Of a DNA stretch of 64,000 nucleotides, positions 18,006 to 25,719 are shown piece by piece (the first letter of the stretch is position 1; every line of letters starts with the position of its first letter). Source of the stretch: JAKVBK01 sp022447275 (lineage in GTDB: Bacteria; Pseudomonadota; Alphaproteobacteria; Rhodobacterales; Rhodobacteraceae); assembly GCA_047125605.1 (NCBI GenBank), contig CP138932.1:248001-312000 (forward strand), written 5' to 3'. A program made the translations under genes and the position numbers. The notes beneath the pieces were generated by a model. That model was not told the origin of the DNA, did not search any database, and worked only from the letters and a program-made list of their open reading frames with translations.

Positions 18006-18227
18006 TTAGCCTCTCCAGTAGGCCGGGATGTCCCAGAACGGGCGGGCCACTTCACGGTCGACATCAGCGGCGCTCAGGCCCAGATCGCGCAGGGTGGCGG
18101 CATCAAGGCGCGCAAGGGCGCGGCGCTGGCGGGCAAGGGCGCCCATGCGCAGCAAGGATTGGATACCAAAGCGGGGCAGGGCTGGCGTGTTCAGCGTGGT
18201 GTGATCAAAAGTGTTGAGCAAAGCCAT
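18006..18227 (-). CDS. DUF1127 small basic protein
   Basis: A 73-aa protein with a C-terminal DUF1127 (YjiS-like) domain: RQRRALARLDAATLRDLGLSAAD followed by VDREVARPFW. DUF1127 proteins are Arg-rich; some have been shown in other alphaproteobacteria to bind RNA and affect phosphate and carbon metabolism. It is divergent from a LysR regulator across a 159-bp region with a nested inverted repeat, so it is a likely target of that regulator. Confidence 0.82.
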   Translation of the reverse strand: MALLNTFDHTTLNTPALPRFGIQSLLRMGALARQRRALARLDAATLRDLGLSAADVDREVARPFWDIPAYWRG

Positions 18228-18306
18228 GGTATCGTTCCTTCATGAATTGTGGCGTTGGTCTGCGTGTTCATCATTTCTGCTGATGTATATGGCGATGATA
18301 AATCCA

Positions 18307-18344
18307 TTTGTGAAACGAATGTTTTTGATGTCATTCATCACAAA
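18307..18344. promoter_or_regulatory. Nested inverted repeat between DUF1127 and lysR
   Basis: TTTGTGA (18307-18313) is mirrored by TCACAAA (18338-18344), and inside it GAATG (18317-18321) is mirrored by CATTC (18332-18336). The dyad lies 43 bases before the LysR start and about 80 bases from the DUF1127 start. That place fits a LysR autoregulatory and activation site. This is seen in sequence; binding is inference. Confidence 0.45.
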
Positions 18345-18386
18345 ATTCGATATAGGACGTGAGCAAGATGCACATAGGAGGCGATC

Positions 18387-19316
18387 ATGGCGCGAAATCT
18401 GGATCTGACAGCTTTGCGGTCGTTCGTGACAGTTGCTGACACGGGGGGGGTCACCCGGGCGGCTGGGGCATTGCACCTCACGCAGTCTGCAGTGTCGATG
18501 CAGCTCAAGAGACTGGAAGAATCCCTCGATCTCAGATTGTTGGATCGCTCGCGCAAAGGCGCTGCCCTGACCGCGGAAGGGGAACAATTGCTGGGCTACG
18601 CGCGGCGGATGCTGGCGCTCAATGATGAAGCCATCAGCCGGCTGACGTCACATGAATATGAGGGCGAGATCACACTCGGCGTGCCCCATGACATCGTCTA
18701 TCCCTATATCCCCCAAGTTTTGCAGAGGTTTGCCGCCGCCTATCCAAGAATGCGGGTGAACCTACTGTCCTCCTACACGCGGAAACTGCGGGCGCTGTTT
18801 TACCACGGGGATTGTGATCTTATCCTGACCACGGAGCCCTCCGTCGATCCTGATGGCGAAACCTTGATTTCAAAACCGCTGACATGGATCGGGGCACCCG
18901 GCGGAACAGCATGGAAGCAACGTCCCTTGCGGCTGGCCTTTGGACGTCAGTGCATTTTTCGCAGCGCAATTGTCCGCCGTCTCGATGAGATGGACATCCC
19001 CTGGGAAATGGCTGTTGAGAGCGACAGTGACCGCACCATTGAGGCCACCGTCAGCGCCGATCTGGCTGTGCATGCGATTCTCGAAGGCTCTGAGCCCCCG
19101 TTGACAGAGCCGGTGCCGCATGGCGGCGAACTGCCGCAGCTTGGGACCTACAATATCAATCTGTATGTCTCGGAGGCGGCAAATGGGCCGGCTGAAACAG
19201 CGCTGGCCCACCTTGTGCGCGATGTCTATCGCCGCGACACGCCGCCCAATCTGGTCAAGCTTCCGAGCCAGGCATCTTCACGACAACCTTACCCGTCGAT
19301 TTCCGCGTCCGGATAA
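18387..19316 (+). CDS. LysR-family transcriptional regulator
   Basis: A 309-aa LysR-type regulator. The winged helix-turn-helix covers about residues 5-64 (LRSFVTVADTGGVTRAAGALHLTQSAVS then LKRLEESL and LLDRS). A substrate-binding domain starts near residue 93. The inducer is unknown. It is divergent from the DUF1127 gene; VtlR-type LysR regulators of alphaproteobacteria also control DUF1127 genes, so the pairing is functionally plausible. The last 62 bases overlap the convergent oxidoreductase gene. Confidence 0.88.
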   Translation: MARNLDLTALRSFVTVADTGGVTRAAGALHLTQSAVSMQLKRLEESLDLRLLDRSRKGAALTAEGEQLLGYARRMLALNDEAISRLTSHEYEGEITLGVPHDIVYPYIPQVLQRFAAAYPRMRVNLLSSYTRKLRALFYHGDCDLILTTEPSVDPDGETLISKPLTWIGAPGGTAWKQRPLRLAFGRQCIFRSAIVRRLDEMDIPWEMAVESDSDRTIEATVSADLAVHAILEGSEPPLTEPVPHGGELPQLGTYNINLYVSEAANGPAETALAHLVRDVYRRDTPPNLVKLPSQASSRQPYPSISASG

Positions 19317-20229
19317 GCTCCATCGCATCGCCGCTTTGTTCCAGTGGCAAAGCGTGGCTGACATGGGGCTTGAGTTTCCCCTCCCTGTACCAATCGAGCA
19401 GGGTGGCCTGAGAGCCTGTCAGAATCTGCGGCGCAAACTTGAGATAGCCACCCCAGTAGTGGCCGATGACCGAGATATTCTTCACCAGCAAGTGGTTGGC
19501 CTTGATCTCGGGCACGCCGCCCCCTGCAAAGCCGATGACAAGCATGCGGGCTTCAGGCTTGCAGGCGCGGAAACAGGCTTTGAACAGATCGCCGCCGACC
19601 GCGTCATACACCACATCGACCCCGCCCAGGGCTTTGAGCTGCCCGAGAATATCATCGCTTTCCGCATCGATAAGGTGGTCGGCCCCGGCTTGGCGGGCCA
19701 CTTCCAGCTTGCTGGCCCCGCGGGCAATAGCAATGACAGTGGCCCCCATGAGTTTGCCGATTTCCACAGCCGTCAGCCCGACGCCCCCAGCAGCCCCGGT
19801 CACGACGAGGGTTTCCCCGGGCTGAAGATGGGCTCGGTGGTCTAGGGCAAGATGGGATGTGCCATAGGCCACTTGGAAGGCGGCCGCTTCTGTAAAGGGC
19901 ATGTCATCGGGCAAAACCGTGCACATCCGGGCATCAAAGACGCCGTACTCGGCCAAGCCACCCTGACCGGCAAAAACTGAGACGCGCGTTCCGACCGCAG
20001 GGTCGGACACGCCCGCGCCCAAGGCCGTGACGGTGCCCGCCAGTTCTAAGCCCAGCGTAAACGGAACGGGCGGGGTTTCCTGATATGTGCCCTTGGCCAT
20101 CAAAAGGTCTGCAAAGTTCAACCCGCAAGCGCCAATCCGGATTTGCACCTGCCCGGCTGCAGGCTCTGGCACCGGGATATCGCATACAGCCGGCGGTTGT
20201 CCTGCTTGGGTCATTTGATAGGCCTTCAT
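19255..20229 (-). CDS. NADPH:quinone oxidoreductase, zinc-free MDR family
   Basis: A 324-aa medium-chain dehydrogenase/reductase of the quinone oxidoreductase (QOR) type. It has a GroES-like N-terminal domain with CGLNFADLLMAKGTY and GLELAGTV, then the nucleotide-binding AAGGVGLTAVEIGKLMGA. The structural-zinc cysteines of alcohol dehydrogenases are missing, as in QOR. It converges on lysR with a 62-bp overlap at their 3' ends, so the two transcripts are antisense at their tails. Confidence 0.88.
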   Translation of the reverse strand: MKAYQMTQAGQPPAVCDIPVPEPAAGQVQIRIGACGLNFADLLMAKGTYQETPPVPFTLGLELAGTVTALGAGVSDPAVGTRVSVFAGQGGLAEYGVFDARMCTVLPDDMPFTEAAAFQVAYGTSHLALDHRAHLQPGETLVVTGAAGGVGLTAVEIGKLMGATVIAIARGASKLEVARQAGADHLIDAESDDILGQLKALGGVDVVYDAVGGDLFKACFRACKPEARMLVIGFAGGGVPEIKANHLLVKNISVIGHYWGGYLKFAPQILTGSQATLLDWYREGKLKPHVSHALPLEQSGDAMELIRTRKSTGKVVVKMPGSEA

Positions 20230-20589
20230 GGGCGGGGCTCCTCCTGCTGTGTGTCACGGTATAGCCGTCCCCGCGCGCGGGGCGTTGCTGTCATACTGCC
20301 GTAGTCGATTTGCAACTCTTTGGCGAGGCTGCCCCTCCGGAACCCTGAAGGTCGAGCCGCAAAAATCACCGATGTTTCGCATTTTGCAAAGATTTTAAGG
20401 ATATCCTAACAGGCGAATGAACCCTTTTTTGAGCATTCTCGCACGACTTTCGAAGCATGAGATCACATGCAAGCGAAAAATAGGCATGCGGCTCAATAGG
20501 TTAGGGTCTATCCTTTTGAATCGGCTCGCCTCAAGCGTGTATGGCCTGTATTTTTGTAGCGTGCAGGGGAAAAACTCGGAGAGTAGAAA
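20230..20589. other. Intergenic region, 360 bp, no gene seen
   Basis: Divergent promoter region between the quinone oxidoreductase and the XRE regulator. It becomes AT-rich after about 20350 and contains the palindrome AGGATATCCT at 20398-20407. No coding frame with homology or RNA gene was recognised; GGAGAG at 20579-20584 serves as ribosome-binding site of the XRE gene. Confidence 0.5.
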
Positions 20590-20961
20590 ATGAGCCATCC
20601 AGTTGATGAACATGTGGGCAAACGGATCCGCCACCGGCGGTGGATGGTCGGCATGACGCAACAGCAGCTCGCCGATCGGGTGGGGATTAAATTCCAGCAG
20701 ATCCAGAAATATGAAACCGGTATGAACCGCGTCAGCGCATCGCGCCTGTGGGACATCGCCGAGGCGCTCACCGTGCCGGTAAGTTTCTTTTTCGAGGGTC
20801 TCGATGAGGATGGGGGGGTGTTGCAGGACGGTGTTCTGCAAGGGGACATCCTCTCCGACAAAGAAGCGCTTGAGCTTGTCCGCTCATACTACGCGATCCC
20901 GGAGAACCAGCGTCGGCGCTTGTTCGATCTGGCGCGCGTGCTGAGCGACGACGCGGCCTGA
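20590..20961 (+). CDS. XRE-family transcriptional regulator
   Basis: A 123-aa regulator with a Cro/C1 helix-turn-helix at about residues 10-65: RIRHRRWMVGMTQQQLADRV, then KFQQIQKYETGMNRVSASRLW. The C-terminal part (residues 80-123) is helical and acidic. The sequence is of the chromosomal type widespread in Rhodobacterales, related to Sinorhizobium PhrR, rather than a phage repressor. It lies immediately left of the inverted-repeat-flanked accessory block. Confidence 0.87.
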   Translation: MSHPVDEHVGKRIRHRRWMVGMTQQQLADRVGIKFQQIQKYETGMNRVSASRLWDIAEALTVPVSFFFEGLDEDGGVLQDGVLQGDILSDKEALELVRSYYAIPENQRRRLFDLARVLSDDAA

Positions 20962-21006
20962 AAAGGCCGCAGCCGTGCCTTGATGGGAAGGACGGCCTAG
21001 ATTTAA

Positions 21007-21049
21007 AAAAGGGCGCTTTCGGGCCCAGCCTGTGCGGTAAATGTTGAAA
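21007..21049. repeat. Left inverted repeat of the accessory block (IR-L)
   Basis: 43 bp that recur inverted at 30216-30258. On the minus strand the order is TTTCAACATTTA, one variable base, CGCACAGGCTGGGC, seven bases that differ, and CGCCCTTTT. By eye 36 of 43 positions match, 26 of 27 in the core. The unmatched part sits in a small hairpin (GGGC with GCCC). TTTAAA at 21002-21007 just outside recurs at 30262-30267 outside the other copy. It lies 45 bases after the XRE stop. Confidence 0.8.
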
Positions 21050-21055
21050 ATGATG

Positions 21056-21085
21056 CGCCCCACCAGTAGCCTGGTGGGGCGTTTT
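21056..21085 (+). terminator. Rho-independent terminator after the XRE gene/left end
   Basis: CGCCCCACCAG (21056-21066) pairs perfectly with CTGGTGGGGCG (21071-21081), loop TAGC, followed by TTTT. It could end XRE transcription or shield the transposase-like gene, which begins only 17 bases later, from read-through. Confidence 0.88.
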
Positions 21086-21102
21086 ATCTTGCAGGCTTGG
21101 TT

Positions 21103-22887
21103 GTGACGCAAAAACAGAAGGCAAAATTGACTGGAAAGCTCTCGAAGAAATCTTCGAGAGCACCAAAAAGGCGCCTTCCAAAGACACCAGGCGGATTTTC
21201 AGTAAATTTTTGCAGAAATCCTAATTGCGAAGACTTTGGCCGCCTTCCCGATCCAATTGATGGGCGGGGTAGGCCGCAGCAGTCTGGCGAACGAGGAACC
21301 GTTTCAGGTTCGGGTGAGGAGCGGTCCTACATTTGTTCAAAATGCGGTATGGCAAGCGTAGTAAAATCAAACCGTGCCATAGCGGAAGAATACGCAAGAA
21401 TTCGTCGGCAGGGCAGAAGAACAAAAGGCAAACACTGCCAAAATCCAGTTTGTGACAACCATGGCATTTCCGTATCTCTTAGCCCAAGTTCGTACTCGTT
21501 ATTTGGCAAAACAGCAAAAGGTGACCCAAGGTATCAATGTAAATCATGCAAAAAGACTTTTTCTATTGGTAAGCCAACCCGAAGGCACAAGTCGACGGAC
21601 GATACCGGATCGATATTTAAGAGCTTGGTGAATAAGGTTCCTCTAGCCCGCATCAGTGAAATTCACGATGTCAGCATGAAACAAATTCATAGCAAGGTCG
21701 ATTTTCTGTACCAGCAAGTCGTGGCTTTTTCACACGAACGAGAAAAACGCTTGGATGTTTGTTTCGAAGGCCGAAAGCCGTTTTTTGCTACCGATATACA
21801 AACGATCTTAGTCAATTGGCCCGTGAAGAAACGGCGGGGGACAATTCCCCTTCTACACATGGCCACTGTTCACAAGTTTTCTCAGTTCGTTGTGGCAGCG
21901 ACAGTTGATTACGACGCCAACATTTCCCCCGAGGATCTCGAGATTGCCATGGAGAGTTGCGGTGACTTCAATGTGCCGCGAAGCATGCGTAGACACGCGC
22001 GACTGTGGTCCGCAATAGAGTATCAGGGTTCTCTCATGCGCTCACAGGGAGCGCGCTTTTCAAACGATGACATCGCCACAGCCGGCAAGCTCCTCCTTCC
22101 AGGACGCGGCAGCAGAGTTCGAGGTGATGCCTTCAAGTTCGCTCATATGATGCTTGTGAAGAAGCTGATTGGCGAGCGCTTTGAGGTTGCTAACTACTGC
22201 CTCGATGACGAAGCTGGACTTGCAGCAGCCGTCTGCGCCTTGAACGTTGAAAGCATTAAATCAGGGCGCATCAATATCGCAGAGATTAGTTTCAGAAAAG
22301 GCATAACAAATGATGATCGGCAAGTCTTGGCGGCTGAGGGCCGAGCCACCCTTGCCAATGCGATAACAGCTGAAGCGCAGAACATGGATTTGGTGAAAAG
22401 TGAGTTCCCAAATTTGAGCGATTTTCAGGCCATTACTCTGATCATGCTCTGGAAAAACTACCGTTCACTATCGCCTTCCAACCGCGCTGAAAAGCTTGCG
22501 AACCCAGGTGTGCCCTGGCCCTTCCATACCAAGTCTGAGCCTTACAAGGTTATTCGGCTGAAGACAGATCTCGATCAAATGGGTTGGGATGGATTAGCAA
22601 ATTTTTTTGCCAATGCGACTATCCATCCTGTGGATGCCTATTTCAATTTAGCCCGCCGCCGCGTCACTGGTTTTGAACGTGGCATCCCAACTGCTTCGAA
22701 CGATCAACGCATCTGGCACGCCTATTCATACTACAATCCGGAAATGGTCCCGAAGATGGTCGCGATCCTGAGGTTCTACTACAACTACATGCTGGTTCCG
22801 CGTGAAGGGGACGGACAAACACCAGCGATGCGCTTGGGACTTGCGAAGGGGAAGGTCTACGCTCGAGATCTTCTCGCTTATTCATGA
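21103..22887 (+). CDS. Transposase-like protein with two zinc ribbons
   Basis: A 594-aa protein of no recognised named family. Two zinc ribbons of the form CX4C...CX2C occur at the N-terminus (Cys37/42 with 78/81, and Cys112/117 with 146/149). A helix-turn-helix stretch follows at about 170-200 (NKVPLARISEIHDVSMKQI). The downstream part has acidic residues spaced like an RNase H-fold transposase: Asp231 in FFATDIQ, Asp269 or Asp271 in AATVDYD, and DDE at 368-370. IS1/IS1595-type transposases share the zinc-ribbon plus core plan but are much shorter. I chose GTG 21103; TTG 21097 is possible. The region is AT-rich relative to the flanks. Transposition activity is unproven. Confidence 0.7.
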   Translation: MTQKQKAKLTGKLSKKSSRAPKRRLPKTPGGFSVNFCRNPNCEDFGRLPDPIDGRGRPQQSGERGTVSGSGEERSYICSKCGMASVVKSNRAIAEEYARIRRQGRRTKGKHCQNPVCDNHGISVSLSPSSYSLFGKTAKGDPRYQCKSCKKTFSIGKPTRRHKSTDDTGSIFKSLVNKVPLARISEIHDVSMKQIHSKVDFLYQQVVAFSHEREKRLDVCFEGRKPFFATDIQTILVNWPVKKRRGTIPLLHMATVHKFSQFVVAATVDYDANISPEDLEIAMESCGDFNVPRSMRRHARLWSAIEYQGSLMRSQGARFSNDDIATAGKLLLPGRGSRVRGDAFKFAHMMLVKKLIGERFEVANYCLDDEAGLAAAVCALNVESIKSGRINIAEISFRKGITNDDRQVLAAEGRATLANAITAEAQNMDLVKSEFPNLSDFQAITLIMLWKNYRSLSPSNRAEKLANPGVPWPFHTKSEPYKVIRLKTDLDQMGWDGLANFFANATIHPVDAYFNLARRRVTGFERGIPTASNDQRIWHAYSYYNPEMVPKMVAILRFYYNYMLVPREGDGQTPAMRLGLAKGKVYARDLLAYS

Positions 22888-23045
22888 AATTCAGTAAGAG
22901 AACAGTGGCTTGCATCGCCCAAGTGTCGCGCTAAAGTTGCACTGATTTTTTGGAATTTGAAACTGAGAAATCAGTATCCACCCCGTTTCTCAAGCTTGGA
23001 AATCTCAAGTGAGCAGCGGCACTTTTGAAGGACGCATAATGAGTA
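22841..23045 (+). repeat. Direct repeat copy A (205 bp)
   Basis: Aligns without gaps to 24001-24205 (offset exactly 1160), 167 of 205 identical by hand count. It begins in the last codons of the transposase-like gene (LAKGKVYARDLLAYS) and ends four bases past ATG 23039. Two shared dyads sit in it: GAGAAA/TTTCTC at 22965-22991 and TCAAGTG/CACTTTTGA at 23005-23028. Confidence 0.92.
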
Positions 23046-23086
23046 ACGAAGATGTCGCGAAGCGCACAGACATGTGGAGCGCGTAG
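23039..23086 (+). CDS. Possible 15-codon leader ORF
   Basis: ATG 23039 aligns with the hsdM start codon in the second repeat copy. It opens a 15-codon frame (MSNEDVAKRTDMWSA) whose TAG ends one base before the ATG of the next gene. It may be a translated leader that couples translation of the 248-aa protein, or only a by-product of the duplication. No direct evidence of translation. Confidence 0.3.
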   Translation: MSNEDVAKRTDMWSA

Positions 23087-23087
23087 C

Positions 23088-23834
23088 ATGAAAGTTTTGG
23101 AAGGACTAAACCAAGCAGAGTTCTGCAAGGCGTTCCTGGAAGCCTATCTGGCAGATGGGTTCACCACGATGACCAAGCGGGAGATCGATCTACTGGTTCT
23201 ACGCCTTTTAGTGGAACTTCGGGAGGGTTGCTCTTGGGAAATGCCACCATCAGCTTTCGATCTTGCTCAACTTCTCCGCGCAAAAAAAAGCCGGGTCAGG
23301 TCAATGATGGACGAATTATCTTTCCGGAACATGAGTGATGAAGAAAACGCAAAGACTCGCCTCAAGTCTTTGATCGTCAAGCAAACTCAAAACCAAGGTG
23401 ATGCCTTGACACGATCAGGCAATATACGGTTGCAAATCGAAGATGGTTTTCTCCGTGAATATGCCAAGAACCTAGTGCAGATAGATTTCGGCATCGTCGA
23501 CACTTCGTTTGATCGAAGCATTATTAACCTGTCGGCTGCAAAGTTTCTTTCTCTGATCGAGAAACTCTTGACGACCGATCAACAGAACGAGATTCAGCGA
23601 TGTGTTAAGAATATCGGCCAACCTTCTTCTGGCGAGAACCAAGACAGCCTGTGGCGAACCTTCTTGAAAAGTGTTGCGAAAGGAAGTGGCGAGCAATTGG
23701 GAAAAACTGTTGTTCGACTTGGGTTGGCTGCGTTAACCGGTGGCGTTTCGGAGGTGCCTGCACTCATCGATGGAGTTAGCGGGGTGCTTTCCACTCCTGT
23801 GCAAGGCGCTGCCAGTGGCGGGGTTTTGGTTTAA
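23088..23834 (+). CDS. Unknown 248-aa protein in the R-M cassette
   Basis: I do not recognise this family. Residues about 25-85 are helical and resemble a winged helix region (KREIDLLVLRLLVEL, then AFDLAQLLRAKKSRVRSMMDELS). A central Lys/Asp-rich part follows. The last 60 residues are Gly/Ala/Val-rich (KTVVRLGLAALTGGVSEVPALIDG), resembling amphipathic or weakly membrane-active helices. ATG 23088 has GGAG eight bases upstream; an in-frame ATG at 23052 is less likely. It lies between two copies of a duplicated leader, with hsdM next. An accessory defence or regulatory role is only suggested by location. Confidence 0.6.
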   Translation: MKVLEGLNQAEFCKAFLEAYLADGFTTMTKREIDLLVLRLLVELREGCSWEMPPSAFDLAQLLRAKKSRVRSMMDELSFRNMSDEENAKTRLKSLIVKQTQNQGDALTRSGNIRLQIEDGFLREYAKNLVQIDFGIVDTSFDRSIINLSAAKFLSLIEKLLTTDQQNEIQRCVKNIGQPSSGENQDSLWRTFLKSVAKGSGEQLGKTVVRLGLAALTGGVSEVPALIDGVSGVLSTPVQGAASGGVLV

Positions 23835-24198
23835 CGTTTCAAGTGTATAGATCTGAAAATCATCTGAAAGATCTCGAGAAACGCACTTCTCTGATTTCAA
23901 CCTGCGTGAATCAGCGCATTCGCAAAATTTACTCGCAAACCAGCCTGATACGCTGGATGAAGACTGCTGATTACGTAAACGGAAGTCGATTGTTTTGTGC
24001 TTGCTAAGGGAAAGGTCTTCGCTCGAGATCGTCTCACCTGTTAATGAAACTCAATCAGAGAACAGCGGCTTGCATCGCCTACCTGTCACGATATCGTTGC
24101 GCTGGTTTGTCGGAAATAGACTCTGAGAAATCGATATCCACCCCGTTTCTCCAGTTCGGAAACCTCAAGTGAGAAGTGGCACTTTTGAAAGATGAATA
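23835..24198. other. Intergenic region with degraded gene tail and hsdM leader
   Basis: No complete gene. Bases 23835-24000 are AT-rich and show no recognised feature. From 24000 the second copy of the direct repeat encodes a relic of the transposase-like C-terminus (LAKGKVFARDRLTC then TAA at 24042-24044), followed by the hsdM leader. Confidence 0.6.
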
Positions 24199-24205
24199 AT
24201 GAGTA
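24001..24205 (+). repeat. Direct repeat copy B (205 bp)
   Basis: Second copy of the repeat at 22841-23045. It starts with an orphan 14-codon remnant of the transposase-like reading frame, keeps both dyads (GAGAAA/TTTCTC at 24125-24151; TCAAGTG/CACTTTTGA at 24165-24188) and ends at the hsdM start codon. Outside these limits similarity drops to background on both sides. Confidence 0.92.
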
Positions 24206-25719
24206 TTGAAACTACCCTTTTCGCCGCAGCAGATAAGATGTGGGGCAATATGGACCCCGGAGAATATAAGCATGTGGCGCTCGGTATGATCTTCTTGCGC
24301 TATGTGTCTGAGTCTTTTCAGCGTCTCCACAACAAGCTCGCTGCTGATGAATACTCCGACCCCGAGGACCGCGACGAATACCTGGCCGAAAACATCTTCT
24401 GGGTGCCGGAAAAGGCGCGCTGGTCCTATCTGGCTAAGAACTCCAAAAGCCCCGAGATCGGTGTCATGCTCGACGATGCCATGCGCGCGATTGAGGCCGA
24501 CAACGAAAGCCTGAAAGGCGCTCTACCCAAGGTCTACGGCAAAGAAAGCATGGATCGTGGCATGTTGTCGGGCCTGATGGATCTCTTCACCAACTTCAAG
24601 CTGGCCGGCAACGACGAGGATTTTGACCTCATCGGCCGTGTCTATGAATACTTCATTGGCGAATTTGCATCGGCCGAAGGCAAGCGCGGGGGCGAGTTCT
24701 ACACCCCGAAACCAGTCGTCGATACACTGATTGAGATGATCGAACCGACCAAAGGCCGCGTCTATGATCCCTGCTGCGGCACCGGGGGCTTCTTTGTGCA
24801 GTCAGAGAAGTTTATCGACGCCCACAAGGGTCAGAAGAACGACATCGCCATCTATGGGCAGGAACGCAACCACACGACCTATGGTCTGGCGCGCATGAAC
24901 CTTGCCATTCGCGGTATCTTTGCTGAAATTCGCTGGAACTCGGAAGGGACGCTCCTGAAGGATGCTTTCCCGGATGAGCGCTTCGACCACATCCTTGCCA
25001 ATCCACCCTTCAACATTTCGGATTGGTCCGGCGAACTGCTGCGCGAGGATGCGCGCTGGAAATTCGGCGCGCCGCCGGTGGGCAACGCCAACTTTGCTTG
25101 GCTCCAGCATATCCACGCGCATCTGTCCGCCTACGGCATTGGTGGCGTGGTGCTGGCCAACGGATCGATGTCGTCGATGTCTGGGGGCGAGGGCGAGATC
25201 CGCCGCGCCATGGTCGAGGGCGACGCCGTGGATGCCATGGTCGCCCTGCCGGGGCAGCTGTTTTATGGCACGCAAATTCCGGCCTGCCTGTGGATTTTGG
25301 CCAAGGACAAATCCAACGGTGTGGCCAAGGACGCAACGCTGCGAGACCGGCGCGGCGAGGTGCTGTTTATCGACGCCCGCAAAATGGGCGCGCTGGTGCC
25401 GGGTTCGCGCAAGCAAAAGGAATTGTCGCGCGACGAAATCAACCAAATCGCCACCGCCTATCACGCGTGGCGCGGCGAGGCGGATGCAGGTGATTACACA
25501 GATATGGCAGGCTTCTGCAAATCCGCCACGATCGAAGAGATCGCCAAGCACAACTTTGTACTCACCCCGGGCCGCTATGTCGGCGCCGGCGCGGTCGAGG
25601 ATGACGGCGAACCCTTTGAGGAGAAATTCGCCCGGCTGGTAGGCACCCTGAGCCAGCAGTTCGCCGAAGGGCAGCGGCTGGAGAAGGAGATCGAGGATCG
25701 ATTGGGGGCGTTGGGATGA
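24199..25719 (+). CDS. hsdM: Type I restriction-modification methyltransferase subunit
   Basis: HsdM is the N6-adenine methyltransferase subunit of a type I R-M complex. The 506-aa protein has an N-terminal helical HsdM_N domain (residues 1-140), the SAM motif DPCCGTGGF at 190-198, and the adenine-specific catalytic NPPF at 268-271. RGGEFYTP precedes the SAM loop as usual. The ATG is the end point of the duplicated leader. It overlaps hsdS by 4 nt (ATGA). Confidence 0.96.
   Translation: MSIETTLFAAADKMWGNMDPGEYKHVALGMIFLRYVSESFQRLHNKLAADEYSDPEDRDEYLAENIFWVPEKARWSYLAKNSKSPEIGVMLDDAMRAIEADNESLKGALPKVYGKESMDRGMLSGLMDLFTNFKLAGNDEDFDLIGRVYEYFIGEFASAEGKRGGEFYTPKPVVDTLIEMIEPTKGRVYDPCCGTGGFFVQSEKFIDAHKGQKNDIAIYGQERNHTTYGLARMNLAIRGIFAEIRWNSEGTLLKDAFPDERFDHILANPPFNISDWSGELLREDARWKFGAPPVGNANFAWLQHIHAHLSAYGIGGVVLANGSMSSMSGGEGEIRRAMVEGDAVDAMVALPGQLFYGTQIPACLWILAKDKSNGVAKDATLRDRRGEVLFIDARKMGALVPGSRKQKELSRDEINQIATAYHAWRGEADAGDYTDMAGFCKSATIEEIAKHNFVLTPGRYVGAGAVEDDGEPFEEKFARLVGTLSQQFAEGQRLEKEIEDRLGALG

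Noticed and set aside
22841..24205. CRISPR-like repeat array
   Set aside because: There are only two repeat copies, each 205 bp and diverged, with a gene between them; no short regular repeats or cas genes.
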